From assembly GCA_049647265.1 (NCBI GenBank), contig JBARXJ010000015.1:124001-188000 (forward strand): DNA of 64,000 nt. Reading direction: 5' to 3'. The translations under genes and the position numbers were made by a program. The stretch comes from JAAURB01 sp049647265. GTDB taxonomy: Bacteria; Cyanobacteriota; Cyanobacteriia; Cyanobacteriales; Microcoleaceae. The notes beneath the pieces were generated by a model, which was not told the DNA's origin, did no database searches, and was given only the letters and a program-made list of their open reading frames with translations. Numbering within the stretch: the first letter of the stretch is position 1; the number at the start of each line of letters is the position of its first letter. Positions 17,027 through 26,400 of the stretch are shown piece after piece.

Positions 17027-19789
17027 TTAACTGCGATCTTCTGCTGCCACAGGTTCAAAACTAGGAATAACGACATCTTCGTTTTGTTTGGTTAACTGGT
17101 TGTACAACCGTTCTGTATTGGGGAAGTTTGCCGCAGGCAGAGTTGGGAAACGACGATAAGGAACCGTATCTTCACCGAAGAATTGAGCGTATTCAACGCT
17201 ATTTACCATGGCATTAATAAAGCCTTTCAATCCTTGAGTGGCTAAGATTTGGTTATACTTACGAATTTCCCCTTGATTTTGCGGCGCACGACCAAGGAAG
17301 TGCTTTGTGCCTAACTCAATCACTTTTGTATTGGGATAGGGGGTGTAGAATTCCTTAATATACAAGGACGTACCACCCAACGCTTCGATAAACTCTTTGA
17401 GGTTAATCTCTTGGTTACCCAGCTTACTTTCAAGGCTGGTAAACTCATTCTTGACCACATACGGATCAATATCGCGTTCAAAGATTTGACGATAAGCCGC
17501 CTGAATTAATGTCTGTAACGCTGGTTTATCTTCGGTGTTGGTGAGTTTGAAGACCTTCGTTTGTTCCCGTTGCCGACTAACCCCTTGGGTAACACGGTTA
17601 TTGAGTTCAAAGCCTCCTGTTGTCCGCTCTGGTGTTCCCAATTCCACAAACCGTGGGGTGACCTCTGGCTGAGCCGCAATTTGAGGCATTTTTGCAGGTA
17701 AGCTACCCACTCGCATGGTTCGTAAGGAGACACCGCCAGGAGTCAAATAACGCTCGTAGGGAACCGTATCTTCTCCGAAGGCTTCATTGTACTCTGGAGA
17801 GTCAATCAGGGCATCTATGAGGGCGTAGAAGCCTTTCTTGGCACAGATATCAAAGTAACTGTTAATTTCTGCCCGACCATAGGTGGGACGACCTAACAGC
17901 CGACGGTGAATATATTCAACTGCTTTACAAACGTACAACGAAGTCCAGTACATCTTACGGAAGGTATCGGACTTGGCTAAAGCGCGGATAAACTCACGAA
18001 CAGTAATATCACCATTTTCGAGTTTAATTTCAGCCACTTTCACGCCTTCACCGTCGTAAACAGGCCGACCAAATACTTGTAAATACGCCGCTTTGATCAG
18101 TTTTTGAGTCGAACTTTCGGAGTATTTAACACTTGCCCCGTTACCGCCGCCAATATTACTGTATCCACTGTTGATGTAGCCGCCGGGAACTTGATCCAGT
18201 TTAAAGACTTTTGGCCCTAATGAACCCGGATCTTTGGGTCGCGCTGCGGGGTTACTCAGTTGGTTATCAATACCAGCCCCATTGCGGATTAAAATCCGAC
18301 GAGTATCTTTACCAAAAGGCGCGGGGCTATTTTTGGGGTTGCGGGTTTCTTTCGGGAAAATTGCACCAAACTGAATTTCTAACGGGTCATTGCCTTGACC
18401 GTAAACGTGTTGATCCGGTAAAGGTTGATCGTAGGCAGCAAACAGGGTGACAAACTGCGGCACTTTGCGGAATGGCGCACTGTAGTTAAACAGATCAATT
18501 TGCGGCCCCCAGTTACGGCATTCTTGGGCTTCCTGGCCTAAACCCCGCAGATAAGGAACCGTTTCTTCTCCAAAGTAATCAGAATACTCTTGAGAATCCA
18601 CCATCGCATCGACTAAACCAGCTAAGCCTTTAGCCGAGATAATATCGAAATATTTGGTAAATTCTTCTGGAGAACTCAAACCTCTACCCAGGAAATGACG
18701 CGCTGCCAGTTCTACCACCCGGCTATTGACAAAGGGTTCATAGAACTGCTTGCGATATAAGGGAGACTTACCAATACGACGAATAAACTCCTTCATGGAG
18801 ATTTCGTTGTTTTTGACTTTTGACTCCAAATCAGACAAATCTAAGCTGTAAGCCCGCTTAATGTCGCGCTCAAACACCTGTCGATAAGCTGCTTTGATTG
18901 CATCGAGCTTTTCAGAACTAGATAAGCCCGGTTTCATCGCATACTTCTGACGGCGCTGGGATGCGTTGTAATAAATTTGAGGCAGTTCTAAGCCTTGTTG
19001 GTCACTGCTTTGACGTTGGCGGAGTTTGTTTGAGGGTGTGGCAGCTTCAAACTCAGAAATCACAACATTAAAGTATTGTTCAATAATGCTCTGAGCTTCT
19101 GGATTGGTTTTGAAGTAACCCATTGAAGCACGGCGCATTTCTTGCAATGCCACCAGAGTCGCTGCACTCGAGCAAGCATTCTCGATAATTTCCCGCAAGC
19201 CACGAACATTCACCGTCAGGATATTCGGATCGCCCGCTACAATCGCATAGGTGGTATAACGCAGGAACCAGCTCATATCCCGCAATGACTTCGTCATATT
19301 GCTCGGGCCATAGCGAGAGACGTTGATGGGGCTAAAGCCAGGGGGAATCTTAACCGCAGCACCCGCACCACCGCTGCCACTGGCACTACTGATGAAGGAT
19401 TTTACACTATCAAAAAATCCACCACCGCGTTCTTCAACGTAAGACACTGTGCCAAGCTTGATGCCTTCGCTGACATCCATTTGAGTACCCATCGCCCCAA
19501 CGGATACCTTTTCGGGCTGGTCGTCAGGTTTTTCTAAAAAAGATAAAGGAGATCCACCTGTAAAAATACGATTGGCTGCACGGGAGACGATCAATTCTGC
19601 GTTTTGGGTCAGTGTTTGAGCGATCTCTAAGCGCTTCGCGCCAGAACTAAAATATTCAGCTAACTCGCTTAGCTCGGTGCGTCCCAAGAAGCGATCTTGT
19701 TGCTCAGCTTGAGAAATAGTTGAAACCGGTACAGTTTGATAAAGTTGTGGACGGGCAATAGAGCCGCCGCCACTGGCTTTAATAGTCAT
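17027..19789 (-). CDS. apcE: Phycobilisome core-membrane linker (LCM)
   Basis: ApcE builds the allophycocyanin core, anchors the phycobilisome to the thylakoid and acts as a terminal energy emitter. The N-terminal 240 residues form the phycobiliprotein-like domain interrupted by a Gly/Ser-rich PB loop near residues 80-150. C206 in ENACSSAATL is the probable bilin-attachment cysteine. Three linker (REP) repeats follow, starting near residue 290 (AIKAAYRQVFERD), 560 (LIKAAYLQVFGRP) and 760 (LIQAAYRQIFERD). Three repeats and 920 residues fit a three-cylinder core, by analogy with Synechocystis. The usual apcABC genes are not downstream: a terminator follows at once, so apcE is transcribed alone. 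About 530 bp of leader and promoter lie upstream. Confidence 0.97.
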   Translation of the reverse strand: MTIKASGGGSIARPQLYQTVPVSTISQAEQQDRFLGRTELSELAEYFSSGAKRLEIAQTLTQNAELIVSRAANRIFTGGSPLSFLEKPDDQPEKVSVGAMGTQMDVSEGIKLGTVSYVEERGGGFFDSVKSFISSASGSGGAGAAVKIPPGFSPINVSRYGPSNMTKSLRDMSWFLRYTTYAIVAGDPNILTVNVRGLREIIENACSSAATLVALQEMRRASMGYFKTNPEAQSIIEQYFNVVISEFEAATPSNKLRQRQSSDQQGLELPQIYYNASQRRQKYAMKPGLSSSEKLDAIKAAYRQVFERDIKRAYSLDLSDLESKVKNNEISMKEFIRRIGKSPLYRKQFYEPFVNSRVVELAARHFLGRGLSSPEEFTKYFDIISAKGLAGLVDAMVDSQEYSDYFGEETVPYLRGLGQEAQECRNWGPQIDLFNYSAPFRKVPQFVTLFAAYDQPLPDQHVYGQGNDPLEIQFGAIFPKETRNPKNSPAPFGKDTRRILIRNGAGIDNQLSNPAARPKDPGSLGPKVFKLDQVPGGYINSGYSNIGGGNGASVKYSESSTQKLIKAAYLQVFGRPVYDGEGVKVAEIKLENGDITVREFIRALAKSDTFRKMYWTSLYVCKAVEYIHRRLLGRPTYGRAEINSYFDICAKKGFYALIDALIDSPEYNEAFGEDTVPYERYLTPGGVSLRTMRVGSLPAKMPQIAAQPEVTPRFVELGTPERTTGGFELNNRVTQGVSRQREQTKVFKLTNTEDKPALQTLIQAAYRQIFERDIDPYVVKNEFTSLESKLGNQEINLKEFIEALGGTSLYIKEFYTPYPNTKVIELGTKHFLGRAPQNQGEIRKYNQILATQGLKGFINAMVNSVEYAQFFGEDTVPYRRFPTLPAANFPNTERLYNQLTKQNEDVVIPSFEPVAAEDRS

Positions 19790-20322
19790 TAGTTTTTTTC
19801 TGCTCCCAACGAGAGAGTTATGACAGCATTTTGATTAGACTGTAAGATCTTTTAGGATTCATCCAGGAAACCAAGTAAAAATACTGGGTTAAGCAAACCT
19901 TATTCTTCCCTTGATCGAACAGCGGAGTTAATCTTTCAGATTAAAATGTTTTCGGTCGATTACTGGGTACTTGTTAAAAACCGTATCGAATTTTATTGTA
20001 TAGAGTTCAGAGGAGTTATCTTAGAAAAAAGAATAAGTTTTATTACACAAATTTAACAGAATTCCCGTTTTTCCTTGCACCATAAGGGTTACAGCTTCTT
20101 TTACAAAATCGCCATCGGTTGAAATTGTGAAGCAACGTTAACTGTCGAAGGAGTCAGTATTTAGTAGTCAGTAGTCAGAATTCACGCCCGATACACCAGA
20201 CAGGCCCGTGGCTGAGTCAGGTGATTTCTCCATCTCCCAAGTCTACCTTGTCTACCCAGTCTTGCTTGTCTCTCTTCCCCGTTACCCAACACCCTAAACC
20301 CTACACCTTACTCCCGTTCCCC
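19790..20322. promoter_or_regulatory. 533-bp gap holding the apcE promoter/leader
   Basis: No gene is present. The right-hand strand context implies the apcE promoter and a long 5' leader, but I cannot fix the -10/-35 boxes. Near 20150-20182 short tandem GTCAGTA/TAGTCAGTAGTCAG units occur, a filler repeat common in cyanobacterial gaps. Confidence 0.4.
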
Positions 20323-20931
20323 CTAATAAATCTGTTCTAAGCGACGAAAATCCCGTTCAACTTCTGCCCATAACGTGCGATTATGAGGATCGGTTTTCAG
20401 TGCTTTTTTCAGGTAACGTCTGGCTTTTTCCAGTTGTCGTTCCTTAATTAAATGCCGTCCCCAACGTTGATAAGCAATTGCTTGCCATTGACGAATTTCA
20501 ATATCTTGAGGAATCCGTTGGGCTAACCCTTCAACTAACGCGATCGCCCGTGGAAACCGTTTATATTTTAATAAAAACTGCAACTGTTGATAGGAACGTT
20601 CCTTCAGCTTTTGTTCGGTTTCGCTTAAACTCGGATTAAATTTAACATTCGGTTGTTTTCGTCGAATTTTTGTTGTTTTCGGTTGATAAGAGGCAGGCTG
20701 TGGCGAGGGTTTAGACTGAACGTAAGGAGTTTTTTCTGCCTCTAAAGGCGCAATATTTAACAGATATTGATAAGCTTCTGTAATCGCAATAAATTGATCT
20801 TTAGCGTGTAAATTATCCGGATTAACATCAGGATGATAGAGTCGGGCGAGACGGCGATAAGACGCTTTAACTTCTTGTAAACTCGCGCCAGATTTTAACC
20901 CTAACTTCCGATAGTAATTGATTGTATCCAT
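20323..20931 (-). CDS. J-domain protein with C-terminal TPR-like helices
   Basis: This roughly 202-residue co-chaperone has a J domain in residues 4-65, with the essential HPD tripeptide in LYHPDVNPDN. J domains stimulate DnaK ATPase. There is no Gly/Phe region or zinc finger, so it is not a full DnaJ. After a Pro/Lys-rich linker, residues about 115-200 form helical repeats resembling TPR units (AIALVEGLAQRIPQD, ARRYLKKALKTDPHN), probably for client binding. The ATG at 20931 gives MDTINYYRKLGL, the normal start of a J domain; a GTG at 20955 would add eight residues. It is the last gene of a same-strand run after clpR and clpP3, about 115 bp beyond clpP3, which could be coincidental. Confidence 0.82.
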   Translation of the reverse strand: MDTINYYRKLGLKSGASLQEVKASYRRLARLYHPDVNPDNLHAKDQFIAITEAYQYLLNIAPLEAEKTPYVQSKPSPQPASYQPKTTKIRRKQPNVKFNPSLSETEQKLKERSYQQLQFLLKYKRFPRAIALVEGLAQRIPQDIEIRQWQAIAYQRWGRHLIKERQLEKARRYLKKALKTDPHNRTLWAEVERDFRRLEQIY

Positions 20932-21046
20932 CAACGTTATTGAATTCAAACCCACTCACCGAATAAACAGTAGAGACGCTACCGTGAACGTCCCTACAGA
21001 AATGATTCCCTATTTTAGGGGAAAACTGTTAACTTTTCTGATTGAA

Positions 21047-21643
21047 TTAAACCGGGCGTTCTTCAATCACTTGATCGATCAAACCGTACTCTTTTGCCTC
21101 TTGGGCAGACATAAAGTAATCTCGGTCTGTATCCTTCTCGATTTTGTCGATCGATTGTCCGGCTTGTTCAGCTAGAATACTATTGAGTAAACCCCGAATC
21201 CGCAGAATTTCCTTGGCTTCGATTTCAATATCCGTTGCCTGACCGCGAGTCCCGCCCATGGGTTGGTGAATCATAATCCGGGCGTGGGGTAAAGCTAAAC
21301 GCTTGCCTTTAGTACCTGCCGCCAACAGAAATGATCCCATTGAAGCCGCTAAACCAACACAAATGGTAATTACATCCGACTTGATGTATTGCATGGTATC
21401 GTAAATTGCCATACCAGCAGTCACAGAACCGCCTGGGGAGTTGATGTAAAGATAAATCGGTTTATTAGGGTCATCCGAGTCTAAATACAGCATCGCCGCC
21501 ACCAGACTGTTGGCAATACTATCATTGACTTCTTGACCGAGAAATAAAATCCGTTCCTGGTTTAAGCGGGTGTAGATATCAACCCATTGTTCGTATTGAC
21601 TACCCGGAAGACGATAAGGAACTTTTGGAATACCAATTGGCAT
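21047..21643 (-). CDS. clpP3: ATP-dependent Clp protease proteolytic subunit (ClpP3 type)
   Basis: This is a 198-residue serine peptidase subunit. The catalytic triad is intact: S101 in GLAASMGSF, H126 in IMIHQPMGG and D171 in EKDTDRD. The oxyanion glycines (SPGGSV) and the repeated DT-R signature near the C-terminus are normal. In cyanobacteria ClpP3 forms a mixed ring with the inactive ClpR and partners ClpC. The gene lies 43 bp after clpR on the same strand, the conserved clpR-clpP3 order, which supports this paralogue call over ClpP1 or ClpP2. Confidence 0.92.
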   Translation of the reverse strand: MPIGIPKVPYRLPGSQYEQWVDIYTRLNQERILFLGQEVNDSIANSLVAAMLYLDSDDPNKPIYLYINSPGGSVTAGMAIYDTMQYIKSDVITICVGLAASMGSFLLAAGTKGKRLALPHARIMIHQPMGGTRGQATDIEIEAKEILRIRGLLNSILAEQAGQSIDKIEKDTDRDYFMSAQEAKEYGLIDQVIEERPV

Positions 21644-21686
21644 AAGATTAACCTTTGTTAAATGATAGAATCAATGTGAACTGAAT

Positions 21687-22352
21687 TTAAAGCGTTGCAA
21701 CCGCTTTCGGTAACTCTTTACGGCTTTCTAAAACCCGATCAATTAAACCGTATTCTTTGGCAGTTTCGGGGGTCATGTAGAACATCCGGTCGGTGTCTTT
21801 CTGAATTTTCTCAACGGACTGACCGGTATTTTTTGAGAGAATTTCGAGGAAGGTTTGACGATTTTCTAACACTTCCTTTGCCCGAATTTGAATATCGGTG
21901 GCTTGACCCCGGGCTCCACTTTTCGCTTGATTCAAGACAATAGTGGCATGGGGTAAACTAGCGCGATATCCCTTAGTTCCCGCTGCCAGAATCATCGCAG
22001 CAGTTCCCATCGCTTGACCAATACAGATGGTATGAACCGGAGGCTTAACGTAATTAATGGTATCGCAAATGGCAAAGGCTTCGGTTTCAAAGCCTATCGC
22101 ATCGCCACCATACCAAGATGTTCCGGTGGAGTTGATGTAAAAATAAATGGGTTTTTCAGGATCATCAAACTGCAAAAATAGCAGTTGGGCGATAATCAAT
22201 TCTGTTACATCAATCCCAACTTGACGCTTGATATCGTCGGAAGAATATAACGGCAACCCCAAATAAACAATCCGTTCCTTTAACAGTAAGGACTGTAAAT
22301 CGGGCGGGGGGGTGCGCATTGGACTGTCATTGTAAGAATATGGTGATTGCAC
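21687..22352 (-). CDS. clpR: ClpR, catalytically inactive Clp protease subunit
   Basis: This 221-residue ClpP paralogue lacks the active residues. Aligned by eye with its neighbour, the catalytic Ser of GLAASMGS is replaced by Gly (GQAMGTAA) and the catalytic His of IMIHQ by Asn (IVLNQ). The Asp region KDTDRMFYM is kept. The oxyanion-loop segment reads STGTSWYGGDAIGFE, longer and altered compared with ClpP. Loss of the triad is the defining property of ClpR, which serves as a structural ring member with ClpP3. It is the first gene of the clpR-clpP3 pair. The start is the ATG at 22352. The divergent VWA gene begins less than 100 bp away. Confidence 0.92.
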   Translation of the reverse strand: MQSPYSYNDSPMRTPPPDLQSLLLKERIVYLGLPLYSSDDIKRQVGIDVTELIIAQLLFLQFDDPEKPIYFYINSTGTSWYGGDAIGFETEAFAICDTINYVKPPVHTICIGQAMGTAAMILAAGTKGYRASLPHATIVLNQAKSGARGQATDIQIRAKEVLENRQTFLEILSKNTGQSVEKIQKDTDRMFYMTPETAKEYGLIDRVLESRKELPKAVATL

Positions 22353-22444
22353 AGTATGATATTTGGTGAACTCTTCAGCAATTGTAGCTTGGTTAAATGA
22401 AGCTATCCTTATAAGAAATAGTAGCGCAAGTCAAAATCACTCCC

Positions 22445-23683
22445 ATGAACGTTAGTTTACAGCCTATTCTCAACGATTCCAACCTCGATGCTACCCAGGG
22501 AACCGTACAACGTCAGTTATCCATTTCTGTCTCGGCTTTAGCCACGGCTGCTAGACCCCATGTTCCCTTAAATTTATGCTTAATTTTAGATCATAGCGGT
22601 TCTATGAGTGGTAGACCCTTAGAAACCGTTAAACAAGCAGCGGGGGAATTAATCGACCGTTTACAACCGGGGGATCGGATTTCTGTCATTGCCTTCGATC
22701 ACCGGGCAAAAGTATTAATTCCGAATCAAGATATTGACGATCCAGAGAAAATTAAGCGGCAAATTAATCGCCTCAGAACCTCTGGCGGAACCGCGATTGA
22801 TGAAGGGTTAAGATTAGGGATTGAAGAACTGGGAAAAGGCAAACAAGAACGAATTTCTCAAGCGTTTTTACTCACGGACGGCGAAAATGAACATGGGGAT
22901 AATATTCGCTGTTTGAAAATGGCAAGATTAGCAGCCGATTATAATTTAACTTTAAATACCTTCGGATTTGGGGATGATTGGAATCAAGATGTATTAGAAG
23001 AAATTGCAGATGCTGGCAGTGGGGCGCTGGCTTATATTGAATATCCCGATCAAGCGATTGATGAATTTAGCCGTTTATTTACTCGGATGCAATCGGTGGG
23101 TTTAACCAATGCTTATTTATCTTTTTCATTAATGCCAAAAGTGCGATTTGCAGAACTTAAACCGATTGCTCAAGTTTCTCCCGATACAATAGAATTACCC
23201 GTTAAACAACAAGGCGATCAATATTTAGTCCGTTTAGGAGATTTAATGTTTGAGACTGAACGAGTGGTTTTAGCTAATCTTTATATCGGTCAATTATTAG
23301 AAGGCACTCAACCCATTGTACAATTACAAGTACGTTATGACGATCCGGCTTTAGGGGTAGAAAACCTCTATTCTGAACCTGTTCTTATCGAAGCAAATGT
23401 AGTAAATCAATATCGACCGACGAATAATCCTCAAGTTCAACAGCATATTTTAGCTTTAGCGAAGTATCGACAAACTCAAATTGCTGAAACCAAACTACAA
23501 CAAGGAGATCGATCTGGGGCAGCGACAATGTTACAAACCGCAGCCAAAACCGCATTACAAATGGGGGATAAAAGTGCAGCCACTGTATTACAAACTAGCG
23601 CCACTCGGTTACAATCGGGTGAAGAACTCTCAGAAGCCGACCGCAAAAAAACACGAATTGTGTCTAAAACTGTTTTAAAATAG
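22445..23683 (+). CDS. von Willebrand factor A domain protein
   Basis: This 412-residue protein has a VWA domain in about residues 40-230. The MIDAS metal-binding motif DHSGSMSG is at about residue 48, the conserved Thr-Gly region at RTSGGTAIDEGL, and the Asp at LLTDGENEHGDN. An all-beta middle domain (about 230-320) and a helical, Ala/Gln/Thr-rich C-terminus with two near-repeats (SGAATMLQTAAKTA / KSAATVLQTSATRL) follow. There is no signal peptide, so it is probably cytoplasmic. Such proteins occur widely in cyanobacteria with unknown partners; metal-dependent protein binding is the general expectation. It is divergent from clpR. The start is the ATG at 22445. Confidence 0.8.
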   Translation: MNVSLQPILNDSNLDATQGTVQRQLSISVSALATAARPHVPLNLCLILDHSGSMSGRPLETVKQAAGELIDRLQPGDRISVIAFDHRAKVLIPNQDIDDPEKIKRQINRLRTSGGTAIDEGLRLGIEELGKGKQERISQAFLLTDGENEHGDNIRCLKMARLAADYNLTLNTFGFGDDWNQDVLEEIADAGSGALAYIEYPDQAIDEFSRLFTRMQSVGLTNAYLSFSLMPKVRFAELKPIAQVSPDTIELPVKQQGDQYLVRLGDLMFETERVVLANLYIGQLLEGTQPIVQLQVRYDDPALGVENLYSEPVLIEANVVNQYRPTNNPQVQQHILALAKYRQTQIAETKLQQGDRSGAATMLQTAAKTALQMGDKSAATVLQTSATRLQSGEELSEADRKKTRIVSKTVLK

Positions 23684-23988
23684 ATGCAGTCGAAGTCATG
23701 GGTTAAGTTGGGAAAAAGGATACAAAATCTTCCCCAGCTTAAACCAAGATATTATACTAATCCCTTGGTTTTTCTCAAGTTTCTTTCTATTGATGTCTTA
23801 CTCAGCAAGAGCGAATCGAGAAACCTCCGAAGTGTTAAAATGGCATGAGTGAGGGAATACAATTAAGTATGAGATCATCACTTAAGATGTTCGCTGATTT
23901 ATCTGATTTGGGATTAATTAAGAAGAATAAAGAGTAGCAATACTTAACCCAGCCGACTGATAATCTACAGAAGTTATAGATTGATCAA
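23684..23988. other. 305-bp gap, nothing recognisable
   Basis: No reading frame of interest (the longest is 22 codons near 23870). It presumably carries the promoter of the sensor kinase that starts at 23989. Confidence 0.3.
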
Positions 23989-26400
23989 ATGAATACAAAG
24001 CAGCTACAGCAAGTTCTGATTGTTTCTTCAGCAATTGGAATCTTAGTCGTTGGGGTATTGGTTGCGGTTATTGGTATTTTTCCGCTTTACAATAAACTCA
24101 CAGAAAATAAAAAACAGAACTTGCAGCTTGCTTTACAAACTCGTGTTTTAAAGATTGAAGAGTTTCTCCATCATACCGAAGATATTGCTCAACAAATTAC
24201 CAGTTGGACAAACACTCGTCAAACTTTAGCTCAATATAATCAACAACAAATTTCTCAAAATCAAGCCATTAAAATCATATCTCCTCTATTACAAAATGCT
24301 CTAAATCAATCAGAACATATTGCGGGAATTAGTCGTTTTGACAAAAGTGGAATATTCCTAACGCAAGTGGGTTTACCCATTCCTAAAACCGAATGGAAAA
24401 TTCCTGATTTGAAGACTCAATTCCCTAAAATTTATCACCCAATAGAACTACAAGAAAAGTCTTATTTTATCATCGCTGTTCCTATTTTTGGTCAAGGTCA
24501 ACGAATCGGTACAGATTTAGTATTAATTGAGTTTACTCCTATTCAAGATATTGTAATGGAAGAGATAGATATAGGAATCTCAGGAGAAACTGCTATTGGT
24601 ACAGTCAAAGATAACGATCAATTTCAATTGTTTGTACCCCTTAAAAATCCAGAGCAATTACCTGTAAATCAACTCCTAGATCGACTTCAAACCTCAGATA
24701 AAAATCATCACGAATCGTTTAAGCCACAACTGATTGAGCTGCTCAACAATGTAATTGTATTTAAACCCATTTATGAAACAAATTGGATAGTGGCAATCGG
24801 TATTGAAACTAAAGCACTCTATGCACCAGTCCGTCATCTTGTATTAAGATTAAGCGGAGTTATTATTGTATTAATTATCCTAGGAAGCGGAATAATAATA
24901 TTACTATTGCGTCCTTTAGCGGGTCAAGTGATTGTCCGTAATGATGATCTAAAAGAACAGCTTCAATATAAAACTTTAGCGCTTCAAGAACTCGATTATG
25001 CTCAAGGACAGTTACTACTTGAAATTCGCGATCGCATACAAGCAGAAAGAGCATTAAAAGCTGCATTTAAAGAAACAAAACGTTCTCAACAATTACTTCA
25101 AAGTTTAATTGATACGACTCCTGATTGGATTTATATTAAAGATCGTGAGTTTAAGTTTATTTTAGTCAATCAAACTTTAGCTCAAGCATTAGGATTTTCC
25201 CCAGAAGAAATAGTCGGTAAGAATGATTTAGAATTGGGGTTACCACCTGAACAAATATTCGGAGATATTGAGAAAGGAATTCGAGGATTTCGTAATGATG
25301 ATCAACAAGTTTTAAATGGAGAATTTATTCATAATCCCTATGATCCTGCGACGACTGTTGATGGCTCTATTCGAGTCTTTGATACTCAAAAACTACCCTT
25401 AAGAGATGAAAATGGAGAAATTATTGGGATATTAGGCATTTCTCGAGATATTACAAAACGTCATGAAGCTGAGGCAACTGTGCAGAAATCGGAGGCATTA
25501 TTACGGGAAAAAAATATAATTTTAGAGCAAACATTGCAAGAACTTAGACGGGCGCAAGCACAAATTATTCAAAGTGAAAAAATGTCTTCTTTGGGTCAAA
25601 TGGTGGCGGGTATTGCCCATGAAATTAATAATCCCGTTAATTTTATTCATGGTAATCTTCACTATACAAAAGAGTACACGAATAATTTGTTAAATTTGAT
25701 TCAGCTTTATCAACAGTATTATCCTAACCCTGATGATGAAATTGACGCAGCAATAGAAGAAGTAGAATTAGAATTTATTCAAACGGATTTAATCAAGGTT
25801 TTAAGCTCAATGACCGTGGGAACAGAACGAATCCGAGAAATTGTTAAATCCTTACGAAACTTCTCTCGTCTCGATGAAGCGGAACTTAAAAATGTTGATA
25901 TTCACGAAGGGATTGAGAGTACATTAATGATTCTCAATAATCGCATCAAAGGAAAGTCAGGTTATGCAGGAATTGAAATAATCCGAGAATATGATCAACT
26001 GCCTTTAATTGATTGTTATCCAGGGCCATTAAATCAGGTCTTTATGAATATATTAAGTAATGCCATTGATGCCTTAGAAGAAAATCAACAGCCACAAATC
26101 TCAGATCAACAAACTAGCAACCCCAGCCAGATTAAAATTAACACTAAAGTCTGTCGTGAAAACTGGATTGCTATTCAGATTGCAGATAATGGCTCCGGCA
26201 TGAATCAAGCGACTTATGAGCATATATTTGATCCGTTTTTTACGACAAAACCGATCGGAAAAGGAACAGGATTAGGTCTATCTGTGAGTTATCAGATTAT
26301 TGTTGAAAAGCATAAGGGCTATCTAAAATGTCATTCAACCCTGAATCAAGGAACAGAATTTATCATTGAAATTCCTGTTTGCCCGAAGTTATTAAATTAA
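23989..26400 (+). CDS. Membrane sensor histidine kinase with Cache-like sensor and PAS domain
   Basis: This is an 803-residue two-component sensor. Membrane segment 1 is at about residues 10-32 and segment 2 at about 285-308. Between them lies a roughly 250-residue extracytoplasmic Cache-like sensor. A coiled coil follows, then a PAS domain near 370-495 (TPDWIYIKDREFKFILVN ... GISRDITKR), a second coiled coil, and the histidine-kinase core. The H-box is GIAHEINNPVNFIHGN near residue 540. The N box is NILSNAIDAL, and G boxes DNGSGM and GTGLGLS are present. This long-spaced H-box type is typical of cyanobacterial kinases. No response regulator is adjacent, so the partner is unknown. The 3' end overlaps ribBA on the other strand by 4 bp. 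Confidence 0.88.
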   Translation: MNTKQLQQVLIVSSAIGILVVGVLVAVIGIFPLYNKLTENKKQNLQLALQTRVLKIEEFLHHTEDIAQQITSWTNTRQTLAQYNQQQISQNQAIKIISPLLQNALNQSEHIAGISRFDKSGIFLTQVGLPIPKTEWKIPDLKTQFPKIYHPIELQEKSYFIIAVPIFGQGQRIGTDLVLIEFTPIQDIVMEEIDIGISGETAIGTVKDNDQFQLFVPLKNPEQLPVNQLLDRLQTSDKNHHESFKPQLIELLNNVIVFKPIYETNWIVAIGIETKALYAPVRHLVLRLSGVIIVLIILGSGIIILLLRPLAGQVIVRNDDLKEQLQYKTLALQELDYAQGQLLLEIRDRIQAERALKAAFKETKRSQQLLQSLIDTTPDWIYIKDREFKFILVNQTLAQALGFSPEEIVGKNDLELGLPPEQIFGDIEKGIRGFRNDDQQVLNGEFIHNPYDPATTVDGSIRVFDTQKLPLRDENGEIIGILGISRDITKRHEAEATVQKSEALLREKNIILEQTLQELRRAQAQIIQSEKMSSLGQMVAGIAHEINNPVNFIHGNLHYTKEYTNNLLNLIQLYQQYYPNPDDEIDAAIEEVELEFIQTDLIKVLSSMTVGTERIREIVKSLRNFSRLDEAELKNVDIHEGIESTLMILNNRIKGKSGYAGIEIIREYDQLPLIDCYPGPLNQVFMNILSNAIDALEENQQPQISDQQTSNPSQIKINTKVCRENWIAIQIADNGSGMNQATYEHIFDPFFTTKPIGKGTGLGLSVSYQIIVEKHKGYLKCHSTLNQGTEFIIEIPVCPKLLN

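Noticed and set aside
17027..19789. apcE as part of an apcEABC operon
   Set aside because: A terminator and the HlyD gene lie directly downstream; no apcA/B/C in the window.
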